From positions 36,457,733 to 36,521,732 of the forward strand of contig CM034594.1 of the NCBI GenBank assembly GCA_020091685.1: a DNA stretch of 64,000 nucleotides, given 5' to 3'. Source of the DNA: Lutjanus erythropterus. Its lineage: Eukaryota; Chordata; Actinopteri; Lutjaniformes; Lutjanidae. The translations under genes were made by a program, and so were the position numbers. Shown here one piece after another: positions 25,590 to 37,599 of the stretch (its first letter is position 1; each line of letters starts with the position of its first letter). Under the pieces are notes generated by a model. That model did no database searches. It was not told where the DNA came from and worked only from the letters and a program-made list of their open reading frames with translations.

Positions 25590-26003
25590 TTTTTTTTTTT
25601 TTTTTTTTGTTACATTTCACAGATGTGGTGATTATGGATCAGGGAAAGGCAAACTTCTTGTCTTCTCACTGATACCCACTAACTATCAATGCTACATTTC
25701 ACTTCCACTGCTTGGATGCGCTGTCTTGGTACAATGTGCTCACCATTTATTAAGACAGCAGGGTCCGAATGATCGGAACCACCAACCCTTTCTGTCTTCT
25801 CTTTTTGCCTGTCTTGCCCATAAATGCAGGCAAGGGGCAAAAAAAGCCTTAAAATTCTCTTAACTACTGTGCAAACATAAATCCCTCAATGGTGGAGGTT
25901 AAGACTATGTACAGAGAAGTAAAAAACGGTTTAGGTGTTAGAATGAGATTTGTCAGCTTGGCTCATAGAAGTCTTCTAAAGCATGACCCAAATGTTCAGA
26001 ACA

Positions 26004-26305
26004 GGGCTGCATAAACAATTATTTTATTGATTAATTGATGGTCTACATAATGTCAGAAAATGCTAATCAGTATTTCCCAAAGCCCAAGATGTCATTCTCA
26101 AATGTCTTCTTTTGCCCACAACCCAAAGATATTCACTCGATTGTCATGTAATAACCAGAAAATATTCATATATAAGGAATGTGAATGGAATTAGATAATT
26201 TGGACTTTTTTTCTCAAGGAAATAACCCAAACCAATTAAGTGATAATTAGACTAGTTGGCAGTTAATTTAATAATTGATTAATATTTGAGTAGGTCTGCA
26301 GGTCT
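26004..26305 (+). repeat. Dispersed repeat, family B, copy 2
   Basis: Runs opposite to the copy at 19326. It begins agggctgca, continues 'aaacaattattttattgattaattgatggtctacataatgtcag' and contains 'caaagcccaagatgtcat', 'cacaacccaaagatattca' and 'accagaaaatattca' in the family order, ending in ATTA-rich DNA. Confidence 0.75.
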
Positions 26306-26532
26306 GGTTCAGAAGTTGTGCATTGTAATGTTTCAGTTAAACTTGGCTGTTTAGCACACCACCTGCAGATTAAATCTCATAAGATCCACCAGAAAAAAAA
26401 GCTTTCCTTTATTTTGTAATTTCTGTCATAAAAACAATATGTTTACAGTGATTCAATTCAATATATTGCTCATATGAAACTTCATTTTGAGGGTGCCAAG
26501 GTAAAAATCATTTACTTATCAGGCTTTGTTGC

Positions 26533-26606
26533 GGCTCTGTGGCCTAGTCGGTGAAAGTGTCTATCTTGTAAACAGGAGATCCTGGTTTCAAATCTCAGCA
26601 GTGTCT
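26533..26606 (+). pseudogene. Degenerate tRNA-Thr copy with TGT at the anticodon
   Basis: Full 74-nt length, with ggctctg and cagtgtc at the acceptor, A box ggcctagtcgg, B box ggtttcaaatc (weakened), and anticodon loop cttgtaa giving TGT. The anticodon stem tctat/acagg is mismatched. The loss of pairing argues for a pseudogene, although the TGT position could be read as a Thr(UGU) anticodon. It is the last recognisable member of the cluster. Confidence 0.7.
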
Positions 26607-29600
26607 TTTCTACGATAAAGCACTATTGTACTTGACAGAAATGAAAGTACCAAAACAAATATCACAATATCAGTACTCTCCTTAAGGCTCAGAACTTCTG
26701 CTCTACTGCTCAGTGCTGTTAAACTTGGCTGTTCAGCACATTTGCTAGGCTGACAGATTCAATTTAAACTGTTAAAATAATCCTTAAGGGTTTTTTTTGT
26801 TTTAGGCATCTAGCCATTATCAGAGTATGTGAGAAGCCAAACACATTAGATGAGATTAAAAAACTCAACTGAGTGTTGAAATATTTGTACTTAAGTCCTG
26901 AGTAGCAGTTCAGTCCAACCTTAACTGGCATAGTGCTTTGTAGAATCAAGTCTGCCACACACGAGGCCTCAAACAGGGGGAAATTTGGCGGAAACAGAAG
27001 TAATAATTTGCAAACTCCTTGAAATGTCCTTATGCGCTTAAAACACCTGCTGCAATGATTTTTAAAGATGTGATCCCTCACACAAACTCAGCTGGACACA
27101 TTTTAGCGTGGCACTTTTTTCCAGTCAGTGTGTCTCTACTTTTTATACTAAAGTGAAATAGTAAGATATTCAGTTGTTTAAATAGTTTAATGAGACCTTG
27201 AATCTAACAAATAGTCTCCTGTATTACTGGACAACACTATCATATCTTGTAATTGTGAAAACTTTACAGTAAATGTTTATGTAAGTTTTTGAAGGGAAGT
27301 ACTGTATGTGCAGCCAATGTAGATCAGGTGTCTGCAAAAATGAGACCTGCTGATTTGTTTTTGATTCATTCTTCAGATGAGTGAAAACTCACAGATGTGC
27401 TGCAGACCACATTTGGTTTCACTTCCCATATTCCTGCTTGGTTATTCACAGATGTTTCAGTGTTTCTTTCTGCCTCTTTCTCTCCTTCTTTTGGGTATTC
27501 TTTTATCCTGATTTCATATTCATGAAATGCTGCATAGAAATAATTAATCTTCTAAGTTCGAGGCATGTAAATAAGCCAGATATCCACTCAGTGACTATGT
27601 AATATATATATATATATTTTTTTTTAGTGTGAACTGCTTCTTATTTTTGCCACTAGCAATTCTACTCTGCAAGCAGCCTTAAATGATCTGAGTAGTCTGA
27701 GCAGACGTCTTTAGGATTTCAATATTAGAACTCCCACTCCCAAACCAACAGAAGATCTGGTCGCTGCGTTGGTTCATTCAGCTTCTACACACAGTCTCTC
27801 GTCTTATTTTTCTTACTGAGGGCTTAAAGCCAGGTGGACCCAAGTAACAGAATTAAAGCTCAAAATGCTAGAATACTCAGTCAATACCTCTTAGGGAGAT
27901 TAAAATTGGCATTCAGGTCTCTTTTTACATTTTATATACAAACTGATTAAGAAGAAAATAGGCCGGTTAATTGATCAGGGACATCAACATTAGCTGCAGC
28001 ATCTTCTACTGGTCTTACATCAAGGAAAGAGTTGCTTGTCTATACTGCTTTAAAATGCTACTTTAAGTAGATTTTAAGATTTTACTTTTTGAGGCCATGT
28101 ATTGCTTTGAGTTAAGGGTAACATGACTAATAGGTCCAAAAAGTTTTGGCACTGGTCCAGTAGATTGCTTCTGCAAGTGTGGAAACATAATCCTTGTGGG
28201 CAAATTATGTCCACTGATACGTCCACTAAAGTGCTTGTTTTTGTCACTGACAGGCTCAGATTGTTATTCTATGAGTCTGACAGCCTTACATCAAGGATCC
28301 TTATAGACAGAGACCTCTTCAGACAGTCCTGTCTCACATTGAACTTAGGCTGTTGCATCGCTTTCTTCAAAGCCACCAGACTCCTGTGACAAAGAGTAGT
28401 TTAACCTCAATCATGTAGTTATTGTGTGGTCGAGGCAACGTCAAGAAGTCAAAACCAGCAATTTTTACTCTCTCATACTTGTAATGAGATGTAACATTAA
28501 AGGAATATTGAATCTTTTGATGTTGTAACACATTAGTTTGGATTGGAACTAACTTTAAAATTCGAAACTTTAAAATTACAAGGTCAAAGCAGTCTGTTGA
28601 AACAGTTCAAAACCTTTTTGTACCTTTTACTCATTTCAACCCCAAAATATGTAAAAGTGGGGCCCAGATTTAAAAAATACCAGAATTACCCTTGAAGATA
28701 ATGTTTGTTGAAACAAAGCTTTTGATTCCTGGAAACAGAAAAGTATTTTGATCTAAGTAGCTATAGAGTGCTGCAGGAATTAGTCCAGAAACCCAGAAAT
28801 GAGTTCACATTTCTTACTTTTGGCTCCCTCATCTTAAAGTCATTGTGCTCTTTGAATGTGTTTTTGGTTAGATGCCTGAAATAATGTCTGTGGTTAACAC
28901 AAGCTATTGAATACACAGCACAAGATATTTGCATGTTTTGTTCTATGACATGAAATATGTCAGTATATATCCTACTTGTGGATTTTGAAGCTTTTATGTG
29001 TCATAAAAAGGCAAACAAGTGGCTAAATGAGGTTGTCAGGATCATTAACCATCATCACGCCAAACACTAGTCACTTAGTTTAGGTGATGTGAAGTCATGC
29101 AACCGTGGTGTAGTTTGTTTATTGCCTAATATTAACTTTTTAGTATTGGTGGTTGCATTTATGCTTCAGAAATCAAGTATATGTGTTTAATGTGTAGACC
29201 TGTACTTCTTTATATGTTTGCTAGATTATCTAATGATGTCAGAGAATATGTAATATGTTGGTGGGGAAAAAAAGCTTTGATTGAGGAGAAAACACATTTT
29301 TAGTTTTTTTTAAATAACAATTCATCAGTTAATTGCTCGTTAATATAACCAATGATCGATTAAGGAAAGTGTTTAAAATGTGCAACCCTAAACCAGAGAG
29401 AAACTTCTGGGTCGGCCTACAAAAATCCATCCATCCATCCCCACAGCGCTCTATATGATCCTCTATTCAGACAGGAGGGAAGACATTTACAGGCGTTTAT
29501 ATTTCTAAACACACGGCCTAAGAGTGACTGCTCCCTCACCATTAAAAAGATTTGTGAGGAGGACACACAAAACCAAAACACATCTCCCGGTAGAACGCTG

Positions 29601-30138
29601 TGTCAGCATACTGCTCTCACTTAGTTGTACTGTGTCTAAGTAGAAACTAAGCAGCGCCTTCCAACAACAATATGAAAGACTGTCTGATTTCTATTATATT
29701 TTGATGCTGCTCAGCTTAAGCTCCATTCGCATGCACATTCTAGCACACACACACACACACACACACATAGACAGCAAAAATCCTCCTGTAGCTTAATGAC
29801 AGACATTGGAATACATTACTCATGCAGCTCTTAACTACATATTAACACATAAGTATTCACTCCACGCAGCTGTCCACACAGATAACCCTTGTTTTGTAGC
29901 CCTAATGTCCTCATCATACATATACCATTGAGAGGAGGAAAAGATGGGTGAAGAGAGAAGAGATGTGCTTGTTTGTCTTCATTTGCATGTGGTTTGAATG
30001 ATTAAGTGAGAGTTTCATGTGGTCAACCCCTCTGGTTTCACACACTCATTATCTCCCCCTCTCCTGCACCCTGTCTTTCTTTCTCTCTATCTCTCACTAT
30101 TCTCCCTCAGCACTGTCTTGTTCACCTTAGAAATAGAG
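26607..30138. other. Intronic noncoding stretch
   Basis: Part of the 20.9-kb fchsd2 intron. No exon or RNA gene is visible. At 28105-28300 there is a partial relative of the palindromic element at 46438-47104, sharing the 'cactgacaggctcagattgttatt' block. A family-B-like end is present near 29315-29392 and a short (ATCC)n run near 29427-29440. The rest is AT-rich and unassigned. Confidence 0.6.
29744..29767 (+). repeat. (CA)12 microsatellite
   Basis: An uninterrupted CA tract of 24 bp, likely polymorphic. Confidence 0.95.
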
Positions 30139-30151
30139 GTTGCCTAGCAAC
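30139..30151. promoter_or_regulatory. RFX-type X-box in intron
   Basis: GTTGCCTAGCAAC is a near-perfect inverted-repeat RFX binding motif (arms GTTGC and GCAAC). It lies in a unique, GC-richer stretch that also contains inverted and direct CCAAT boxes about 270-320 bp downstream (attgg near 30418, ccaat near 30455). RFX factors act at ciliary and immune gene regulatory elements. Binding here is an inference from the motif. Confidence 0.5.
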
Positions 30152-31311
30152 AACCCCCTCCCCTCCTCAGTAGGACAATGGATTCCCTCCTAATTGTAGG
30201 TGCGTGCACGTATGTGTGTGTATTCATGTGTGGGAATGTGCGAGTACAGCGGTGATGAATGGGATATAGATTTTGTTTCAGCACTCGATAAGCAAAGTCA
30301 TTCTAAGCTCCCTTTACTATTACCACATTTTATTATGGCACGTCTGCCCTTGCCTCTTGTCTCTCTTTCCGCTAGACACGACCACTGACATGCACTCAGG
30401 GAAACTCTGCTCGCTCATTGGCCCCCTCCTGGCGATATAGACAGAAATCCAGCCAATCAGCTGGTCCAACGGAGAGATAGACAGGGAGAAAGTGAGAGGA
30501 AGGGGGTGAGACAGAAATAAATAGAGACAGAGCTGGAGAGAAAAAGAGCTGAGGACTGGTGGGTAAAGGACAAGAGAACAAGAAAGAAAGCAAAGATGCT
30601 GTCGTTTAACCTTTGTCCCGTCACTGTGTCAGACCAGACGTCCCCCCTGTGAAGGAGTCAGCCGCAATTACCAGCCGTCAATCAAACGCTCCATGTTTTC
30701 TGTGTGTGTGTATGTGTGTGTGTTTGTGCAAGCTTGTGAGCTGTTTCTCCTGCACTCCCCTCCCACGAGCAACATTACTGGAATAGTTTTAGGCTGGGGT
30801 CACCCTTCACTGTACTGCCCAAAAAGGCCAGCCTGCTGCGTCTGTCGCTGTGCGCTGATGTCCTTCTGAGCACCCGTAGTGCACAGTTACATGTAAATCA
30901 GCCTTAACGTTGTGGGTGCGTTTCATGGTCTGGGAGGTGTCTAAATAAACTGTGAATTCTTAGGTTGAGTTTAGGCCTATACATCAGATCTGAAATAGTC
31001 TACCCACAATAAATAATCTGCAGTTGTTAAACACGCTCAGAACAGTTCTTTGTAATTCTAATTGCATTTTTCCTCCCCTTTCTTCTCCATCTTTTTTTCT
31101 TCTTCACCTCCTCCTCCTCCCTGTATTCCTCTCACCCTTTCGTCTTTCCTTACATTGCAACACACCTCACCAAACAATAGCTCATGCACACAATCACTGT
31201 TGCCAGCATATGTAATGTATTTGTCTCTAATATGTCCAGTATGGCAGAAACATTTGATCTGCATTCTGATAAAGTTAACAGGGCCAAAGATGTCTGAGAA
31301 CAGTAGAGAGT

Positions 31312-31440
31312 AGGGCTGGGCAATATGGCTGAATAATTTATTACAATAAAATGTTTCATTTTAGTTGATATTGATGTTGAATTTTTGATAATTTTTAAAG
31401 TCTGTAAAGGAAAAATTGAGATTTTCTTCTTAACACATTA
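31312..31440 (+). repeat. Dispersed repeat, family C ('gggctgggcaatat' type), copy 1
   Basis: Starts agggctgggcaatatggctgaa and continues with ataaaatgtttcattt. The reverse complement of 37480-37599 reads the same way (agggctgggcgatatagctgaa, then ataaaatatttca). The two are opposite-facing ends of one interspersed family, probably DNA-transposon derived. Confidence 0.65.
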
Positions 31441-34400
31441 TAAATGTTAGATCATAGTTGCTGAAAACATGAAGAGACTGAGAACTACGTAGCAATGTCG
31501 TAGCCATGATCTCCCAACATTATAGAAGCTCCGTGATCTGACACATAAACAACACCGCCCCCCTCCCTTCTCCCCCCCAACGGTCAGTTATGGACACACC
31601 TTAAGCGGCTCTCAGAGTCCAAATCAGCCCAGCAGTTCACTTCAGCTCACTTCAGTTCCAATAACCTAACACTGAAGGAAAAAGAAACATCCTGTCACCG
31701 TCCTCTGGCTCTGAAGGCTCAGACATGTCTAGGTATGTCCAATAAAGCTGCTAGATGGAGCATCCATGTTTCAGGTTGTTTTCAGGTCAAAGTCCCATAC
31801 TTTTTCTGCCCTCTTTCAGAAGCCAAAAACAGCCAGGTCCCCCTACCCCACAATTATTATCAATCATGGAGAAGCAACTGATGAAAAGGGATTCAAACAC
31901 TGAATTTGAATTAAATAAAGGTCAGCATGATAGCATCTGCATCGATTTATTTATTTCCCCTACATTTTTCATCCAACTTTGTTTCTCTCTTTATTTCTCC
32001 CCGGTCGTCTGCGTCCCCGCTGCAGTGGCTTTGTGCCCCCCAGGGGGTCCCACCGCCTGGTTTGGGTACCACTGGATTAATCACAGTTATGAATTTAACT
32101 GATAATGTATCAAAATACAGATTAATTGATAGCCTAGAAATGACAGTAATTGCACCTCATTTGACATGATTTTATCTGGCAGAGCTAATTATATCTTATT
32201 CATTATAATTGATAATTGATTGTGAGTGTTCTCAGCTATCAGTTTAGGAAAATGCACAAAACTTGCAACCCTATGTGCCACGTGTTGATGGAGAAACTGA
32301 ACAACACACCTGCTACATGATTGGCTGTTTGCATGTCACTAGCAGCTCCTGTGCACAGGAGTACTGGAGGAGTACTGTGCACATGTTTTAAAATTACATG
32401 TTGCAGTGTAAAATCTTAAAATCAGTCCATATAGTAATCAAAAGCACGGACATCCATCAGCACACAAACAGACAAGTCAAATAACAAAACAAAGCTAAAC
32501 TAAAACTCAAATATATAGATCTCTAGTTAGTGTCATGATTATAGGTCTGACCAAGTCTTAACCAGGATTTGACTGTTGTAGAAAATGTTTTACAAAACTG
32601 AATCTGCTTTAAACTTGCAGGGAGAGAATTCCAGAGGGCTGTACCTTTGATTGAGAACACCATTTGTGCAAAGAAAGTCTTACAGTGTCTAATTCTACAG
32701 TTTCCTTTTGATACATCTCAGGTGTTAGTGGCAGTATGTATTAAAAATTTGTGGAACTAGATGGTGCAGACATTAAAATGTAAGTGTGAGGTTAGAATTA
32801 TTGATGAAATGATGAAAGCTGAGAAGATTGTATGTCTTAAAAATATTGCAATGATGAAATCTTAGTGGTTTCCTGTTCATAACTAGCTCTGTTATACAGG
32901 GATGCTTTAGACCAAGAGGTTATGCAGCATGATAGTTGAGAAGCTGAAACTATTGAACTATTTCCTTATTGCTATTGTTTTATCACCAAGGCCTAGGTGA
33001 GAGAGAGCAATGAGAAAAGTGACAAATTCCCTTTTATCCTCATGTTCTCTCTCATATATAAACATGCACATATACATCACAATCTGTACGTTTCTACAAC
33101 ACGTCATTGCTGTGCCTTGCAGTCGTCTTTTTTTGTAAACAAAAGCATCATAGTTCTGCCTTCTCTCTAACCAAATTCTAACGCAAGACACTATACACAA
33201 GCGAGCCAGAGTGCTTCGGGGCAGAGAAGTGCAGACAGGAAGAGACAACGAGGCAAAATCAAGTTTATTGATTTAGGAGGAAGTTGAGAAAGTAAGGTGG
33301 TTGAAAAAGGAAGACGCACAAAGGCAAGGAGAAATCAGACAGAGACAGCTGATAGAAAGTGACTGAGGCAGAGATAGGAGAAAATAAGTGAGTGGAGGTA
33401 GCGAGAGTAAACAGAAGGCTGAAGTATCAAGGTGACTGTCTGTGGAGTTGTTTGGCAGGATGTGCTGCTCAGAGAACAGTGACGAATAGATGGAAAGAGC
33501 GGAGCTGTGAAGGGATGAATGAATAACAAATGATGAATTTGATGACTTAATATAGAACCTCCTAATTAAGTTTACTCTAAAGTAGAGCTGTCACAATTAC
33601 ATATGGATATCACCTGTAACTTTGTTTATTGTGTGGTTTGTCTATTTTATTTTCAAGCTCAAAGGGGAGTAGGGATGGGTATTGTTTAAAAAAACAGTAC
33701 ACAGCAGTACCAATACAAGTACTCTTAAAGTGATACAGTACCCATAGAGTACTTCATATGCAACCTTTTTTACATGGTGCAGAGATGCTTATCGTGTTAC
33801 TCATATTCCCAATTTTTTGTGAAATAAATCTTCAGCATTTTATGCATGTATTGTTATTAGATGTCACAGGCGTGTTGTATAGCAATACTTTCAAAAGTTT
33901 TGGTGGCATCTCGGCACACTGACCTGCCAGCTGCTGCTAGCTGTACCTGCAATAGTGGGCCAATCACACATTGCATTAAATTGAAGAACGTGTGTGGTGA
34001 TCATACAAATAGTAATCTTTTCCAGAAACTGGGAACAAATAAGATCAAATGGATGTGTTTCTTCACTTGAGAAGTTATGATACTACATGGTACTGGGTTA
34101 TTTTGGTTGACACGTTGAAGATATCAAGTAGGGAGCAAATTTTGTGTATTTTTCTTCTTTCTTGTTTTCTTTTAATATTGATTAATAAATGCATGTCTAT
34201 TTCTCAGTTTAAATTTTATTTAAAGGTAGAATCAGTAGGGTTTGTCTGACCTGTTCGTTGATGCACCAGGATGTCAAATGCCAATGTTTTGGGTTGGTGA
34301 ATCGTCCCAAGCACAACAAAATAACAAGAAACATAAGGAAATACAGGCAGACGACAGAGTCTCTGCACATAGACCACACACTTCTAGTGGCTCATAAGTC

Positions 34401-34782
34401 ATGACAGAAAGGGATTAAGTTTCACATGAATCTATACATTATTTTATTTAGGAAACTGTATTAGCATATTATGCCTTTAAACAATTCTAGTGGCAGATAA
34501 AAAATAAAAATCTGCACTTGTCCACCTGTCCTTTAAATGGCTCAAATCGTTGTCAAATGGGGCAAAATTACTGCCGTTTCTGGACAAACAAGGCAGACCA
34601 AACAAACCTTTGAGAAAATCTGTGAGCTCTGGAACATACACTGTCGATTAACAATTTTAATCAATTAAATTCTTAATGGTGATTAATGGTTAATCATTAA
34701 CATCCCTAGTATCAAGTACACATACACAGCCCTAGGTGGCTGATGGTCTGTAGCTACAACAGAAGAACAAAAAACAAAAGAA

Positions 34783-35150
34783 GGGCTGCAACTAATGACT
34801 ATTTTCATAGTCGTACTGCCAGCACACAACTTAAAGCCTCTGAAATGACCTGTCGTCTGAGCAAGAGCAACAACAGCTAAACTTGGCAATGACTGAATGG
34901 GAGAAACACGCAGAGCGACTGATTTGTCAGTACATACTTTTTTAATTAATCATACATACTTTCTCAATTAATTGATTAATATTTGTTTGGTCTATAAACG
35001 TCTTGTTTTGCCCACAACCCAAAGATATTCAGTTTAATAGGAAAAAGGAATAAAGAAACCAAAAAATATTCACATTGGAATCAGAGAACTTTGACATTTT
35101 TCTAAAAAAACAGAACAGTTGGCTATTCATTTAATAATTGATTAATAATT
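34783..35150 (+). repeat. Dispersed repeat, family B, copy 3, interrupted
   Basis: Begins agggctgcaactaatgactattttcatagtcg, is interrupted at about 34817-34936 by unrelated DNA, then resumes with 'ttaattgattaatatttgtttggtctataaa', 'cccacaacccaaagatattcag' and 'accaaaaaatattcaca', ending in ATTA-rich DNA. The interruption matches an inverted copy at 36072-36207. Confidence 0.75.
34817..34936 (-). repeat. Inverted partner of 36072-36207
   Basis: The reverse complement of this segment nearly matches 36072-36207: shared blocks include 'acaaatcagtc', 'ctctgcgtg', 'ccattcagtcattgccaag', 'gctcttgctcagacgacag' and 'tcatttcagaggctttaag'. The main difference is about 14 bases (ctgtcacggtagac) present only at 36 kb. 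It sits inside a family B repeat, so this copy is the later arrival. Confidence 0.8.
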
Positions 35151-35647
35151 GATTTTATAACATACAGTATGTTTAAGAGGTGTTGGTTATTTACTGATTA
35201 TCATCATAATTATGAACATATCATATGTGTATTATTAACATATCAATATTTCTTTTTTAAATTTAAGGGTTATTGTCAATGCCAGTATACTGCGACATCC
35301 CTACTCTAAAGTAACCATCAGTTGCTTTTGTCTGGACAGCTAAGACCTGCCTGGATGAATCTGGGATGTGGAAAATGAAACAGCAAGTCAACAGTATCAT
35401 ATGTCATGTCATTCTGCAAAAAAATACAATCAACTTTCAGGCCAATGAATAACAATTATGTCACCTTATTTTGACCTCTAATTGCAGTGTCTCTCATGGA
35501 CTTAGCATTTTGAAAATGCTTAAAATGCTTAACTCACAGGTTTACACTGATGAAAATAATTACAGGCTGTTAGCTGAAGAACTGACATTTTTAAAATACA
35601 CGTCTCACTTCCTCTTTTTTGTACTTTTTCTTTGTCTGTAAACACTG

Positions 35648-35675
35648 ACACACACACACACACACACACACACAC
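35648..35675 (+). repeat. (AC)14 microsatellite
   Basis: An uninterrupted 28-bp AC tract about 150 bp upstream of the X-box at 35824. Confidence 0.95.
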
Positions 35676-35823
35676 TGGCCTCAGGATATCCTGCTGTCTG
35701 GGTACTGCTGTTTGCCACCCGGATCACAAAAACAGGATGTATGTGCGCGCCTGTTTCACTGTATGTGTGTGTCTTAAAAGGAGCAGTTCCACCTTACCCA
35801 GACCACACTGGAAGGGCAGAGGG

Positions 35824-35837
35824 GTTGCCATAGCAAC
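35824..35837. promoter_or_regulatory. RFX X-box in intron (second site)
   Basis: GTTGCCATAGCAAC is a 14-base RFX X-box with half-sites GTTGCC and AGCAAC separated by AT. Nearby, unique DNA contains 'caggtg' E-box cores at 35847 and 35859. Together with the X-box 5.7 kb upstream, it marks a possible intronic enhancer of fchsd2. Confidence 0.55.
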
Positions 35838-36071
35838 ATGCTGTTCAGGTGGTTGTCAGGTGATGACAGCATAGAAATGGAGGGATGAGATGTCCTATAA
35901 AAAGAAGGGAGCTGGGGAGAGAAAGACGCAGAGAAATGAGGCATGCAGGGATGGAAGATGTAGAGGAGCGAGGAAAACAGGGGGAACAGAGGAGGCGGTC
36001 AGAGAGGGGAGGAGGGAAAATGAACAAGCATCAGAAATCCTCCCCGGTCGGCCAACAGCACCTCAGTGAAG

Positions 36072-36207
36072 CTGTCACAAATCAGTCACTCTGCGTGCCT
36101 CACACCATTCAGTCATTGCCAAGTTTAGCTGTCGTTGCTCTTGCTCAGACGACAGGTCTGTCACGGTAGACTCATTTCAGAGGCTTTAAGTTGTGTGCTG
36201 GCATTAA
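36072..36207 (+). repeat. Segment duplicated in inverted orientation at 34817-34936
   Basis: See the partner entry. This copy keeps an extra 'ctgtcacggtagac' and is not embedded in a recognised transposon, so it may be the source. No open frame shared by the two copies resembles a known protein. Confidence 0.75.
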
Positions 36208-37157
36208 AAAACAGATTTGGAGCCAGTAAATGGAGGTGGTCGGTGAGGTGTCTTGTCTGATAGGGTCACTGCGAAGAAATATGGAGACAGCATCACTCCT
36301 ACTATGTACTTTATGTTTTGGCTTGGGAAGATACTCCATGAATAAAGGATAGATTCTCATTTTTCAAGTCTGCAGTACCCACAAGCCTATGTGTACACTG
36401 AAATACCCGCAGTTATTGATTATTGCAGATGTTGTCCCTGTCTATCCTGGCTGTGAAGAGATCCCTTCCTAAGGCTACACTTACCAACGTGCAAAAATAC
36501 ATTATAAAATCTAGCTGGAGCAATGTGAGGCTTAAACAATAGAAGTTACTGTGAATGTAGTTGGCACATTGGTTGCCTAGTTTTAGAAATCTACTGTACG
36601 GGAATATTTTCAAGTAGGAAGAAATTTGCATTGTTTTTAATAATTTAATTGAATAATCAATTTATTTATTTTATTTGCCCATGGTAAAACTGGAGAGCTT
36701 ATAAATAGGGGACCTTGATCAAATGTTACATATATAAATTTATAACATATAGGCCTTGGCAGTGGGAGATTTGCATGATTTGCCTGTGGAGATTATGCTT
36801 CACCACGTGTGCCAGAGAAAATATATACAGTTGGAGCATTAAAAAGTTCAAAGGTCATGTGGATTGTTGTATTTGAGAAAATGGAAGCGCATCTGTTCTG
36901 GATGAGTGATGGACATCAGAAACTTGCCCTTTAGCCAAATCCGGCTAAATCTTTCAAAGTCTCCTTTCCATTGACATTGCCTTTGCCCCCCCCTCTCTTA
37001 CAGTGGAGTTGTGTTAGAAAGGGATCCAAGCAGGGTAAGCATGAACAGGAAGAATGATTACAGCAACTAATAACTCTCAGTGTGCATATGGGCATGTGAG
37101 CATTGTTTTAAAGGGAAAATTTACCTTTTTTTATGTGGATATCCAGTGCGTTCCATG

Positions 37158-37599
37158 TGGCCTGGGCAATAAAACAGTTGTGATATTTACTGTCAGTTGA
37201 CGCTTCATCAATAGCAATGAGAAAATTTTTCAATGAAATGTTTAATAGTTTCACCCAAATGCAATAAACTCAAGCCACCATGAAAGCACATACCATCAGT
37301 TTGGATCCATATACCAATTAATGTTCAATGATCCAATATGATCAATCTAAAGTGAAAATAATGATGTCATCATCCATAACTTACACCTTTATTTTGGAAT
37401 TCCCATGGCAGGTCTGTTTCACAAATGCCTGGAAGAGTTCAGTCATAAAATTCTAAAACCATAACTTAGTTGCTTCCATAGATATATAATAAATAAAAAT
37501 GGTTAGATTCTAAATAAAGGGGTTATATTTCAGCCTTTTTTCTTCCTGTCTTGAAATATTTTATTGTGAAAATCTTTTCAGCTATATCGCCCAGCCCTA
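37158..37599 (-). repeat. Dispersed repeat, family C, copy 2
   Basis: The right end, 'gctatatcgcccagccct', is the reverse complement of the family C start at 31312. The left boundary, 'cctgggcaataaaacagttgtgatat', resembles the same terminal sequence in direct orientation, which would make the two ends inverted repeats. The interior contains no open frame of note. Confidence 0.55.

Larger units (their letters stand above)
33583..35303. mobile_element. 1.7-kb composite hAT-like element with perfect 8-bp target duplication
   Basis: The ends tagagctgtcac and gcgacatcccta are inverted repeats agreeing at 9 of 12 positions. The element is flanked by the octamer ctctaaag on both sides (33575-33582 and 35304-35311), as expected of a hAT insertion. 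The interior is a mosaic: a 'agggatgggtattg' hAT-like end near 33672, a matching 'catccctag' near 34703, and a family B repeat (34783-35150) that is itself interrupted. No transposase frame is visible. The boundaries rest on the duplication and inverted ends seen by eye. Confidence 0.7.

Noticed and set aside
35885-36169. 94-codon Arg/Glu-rich open frame
   Set aside because: The first part is purine-rich low-complexity DNA, and the last part is the inverted duplicate described at 36072. No known domain.
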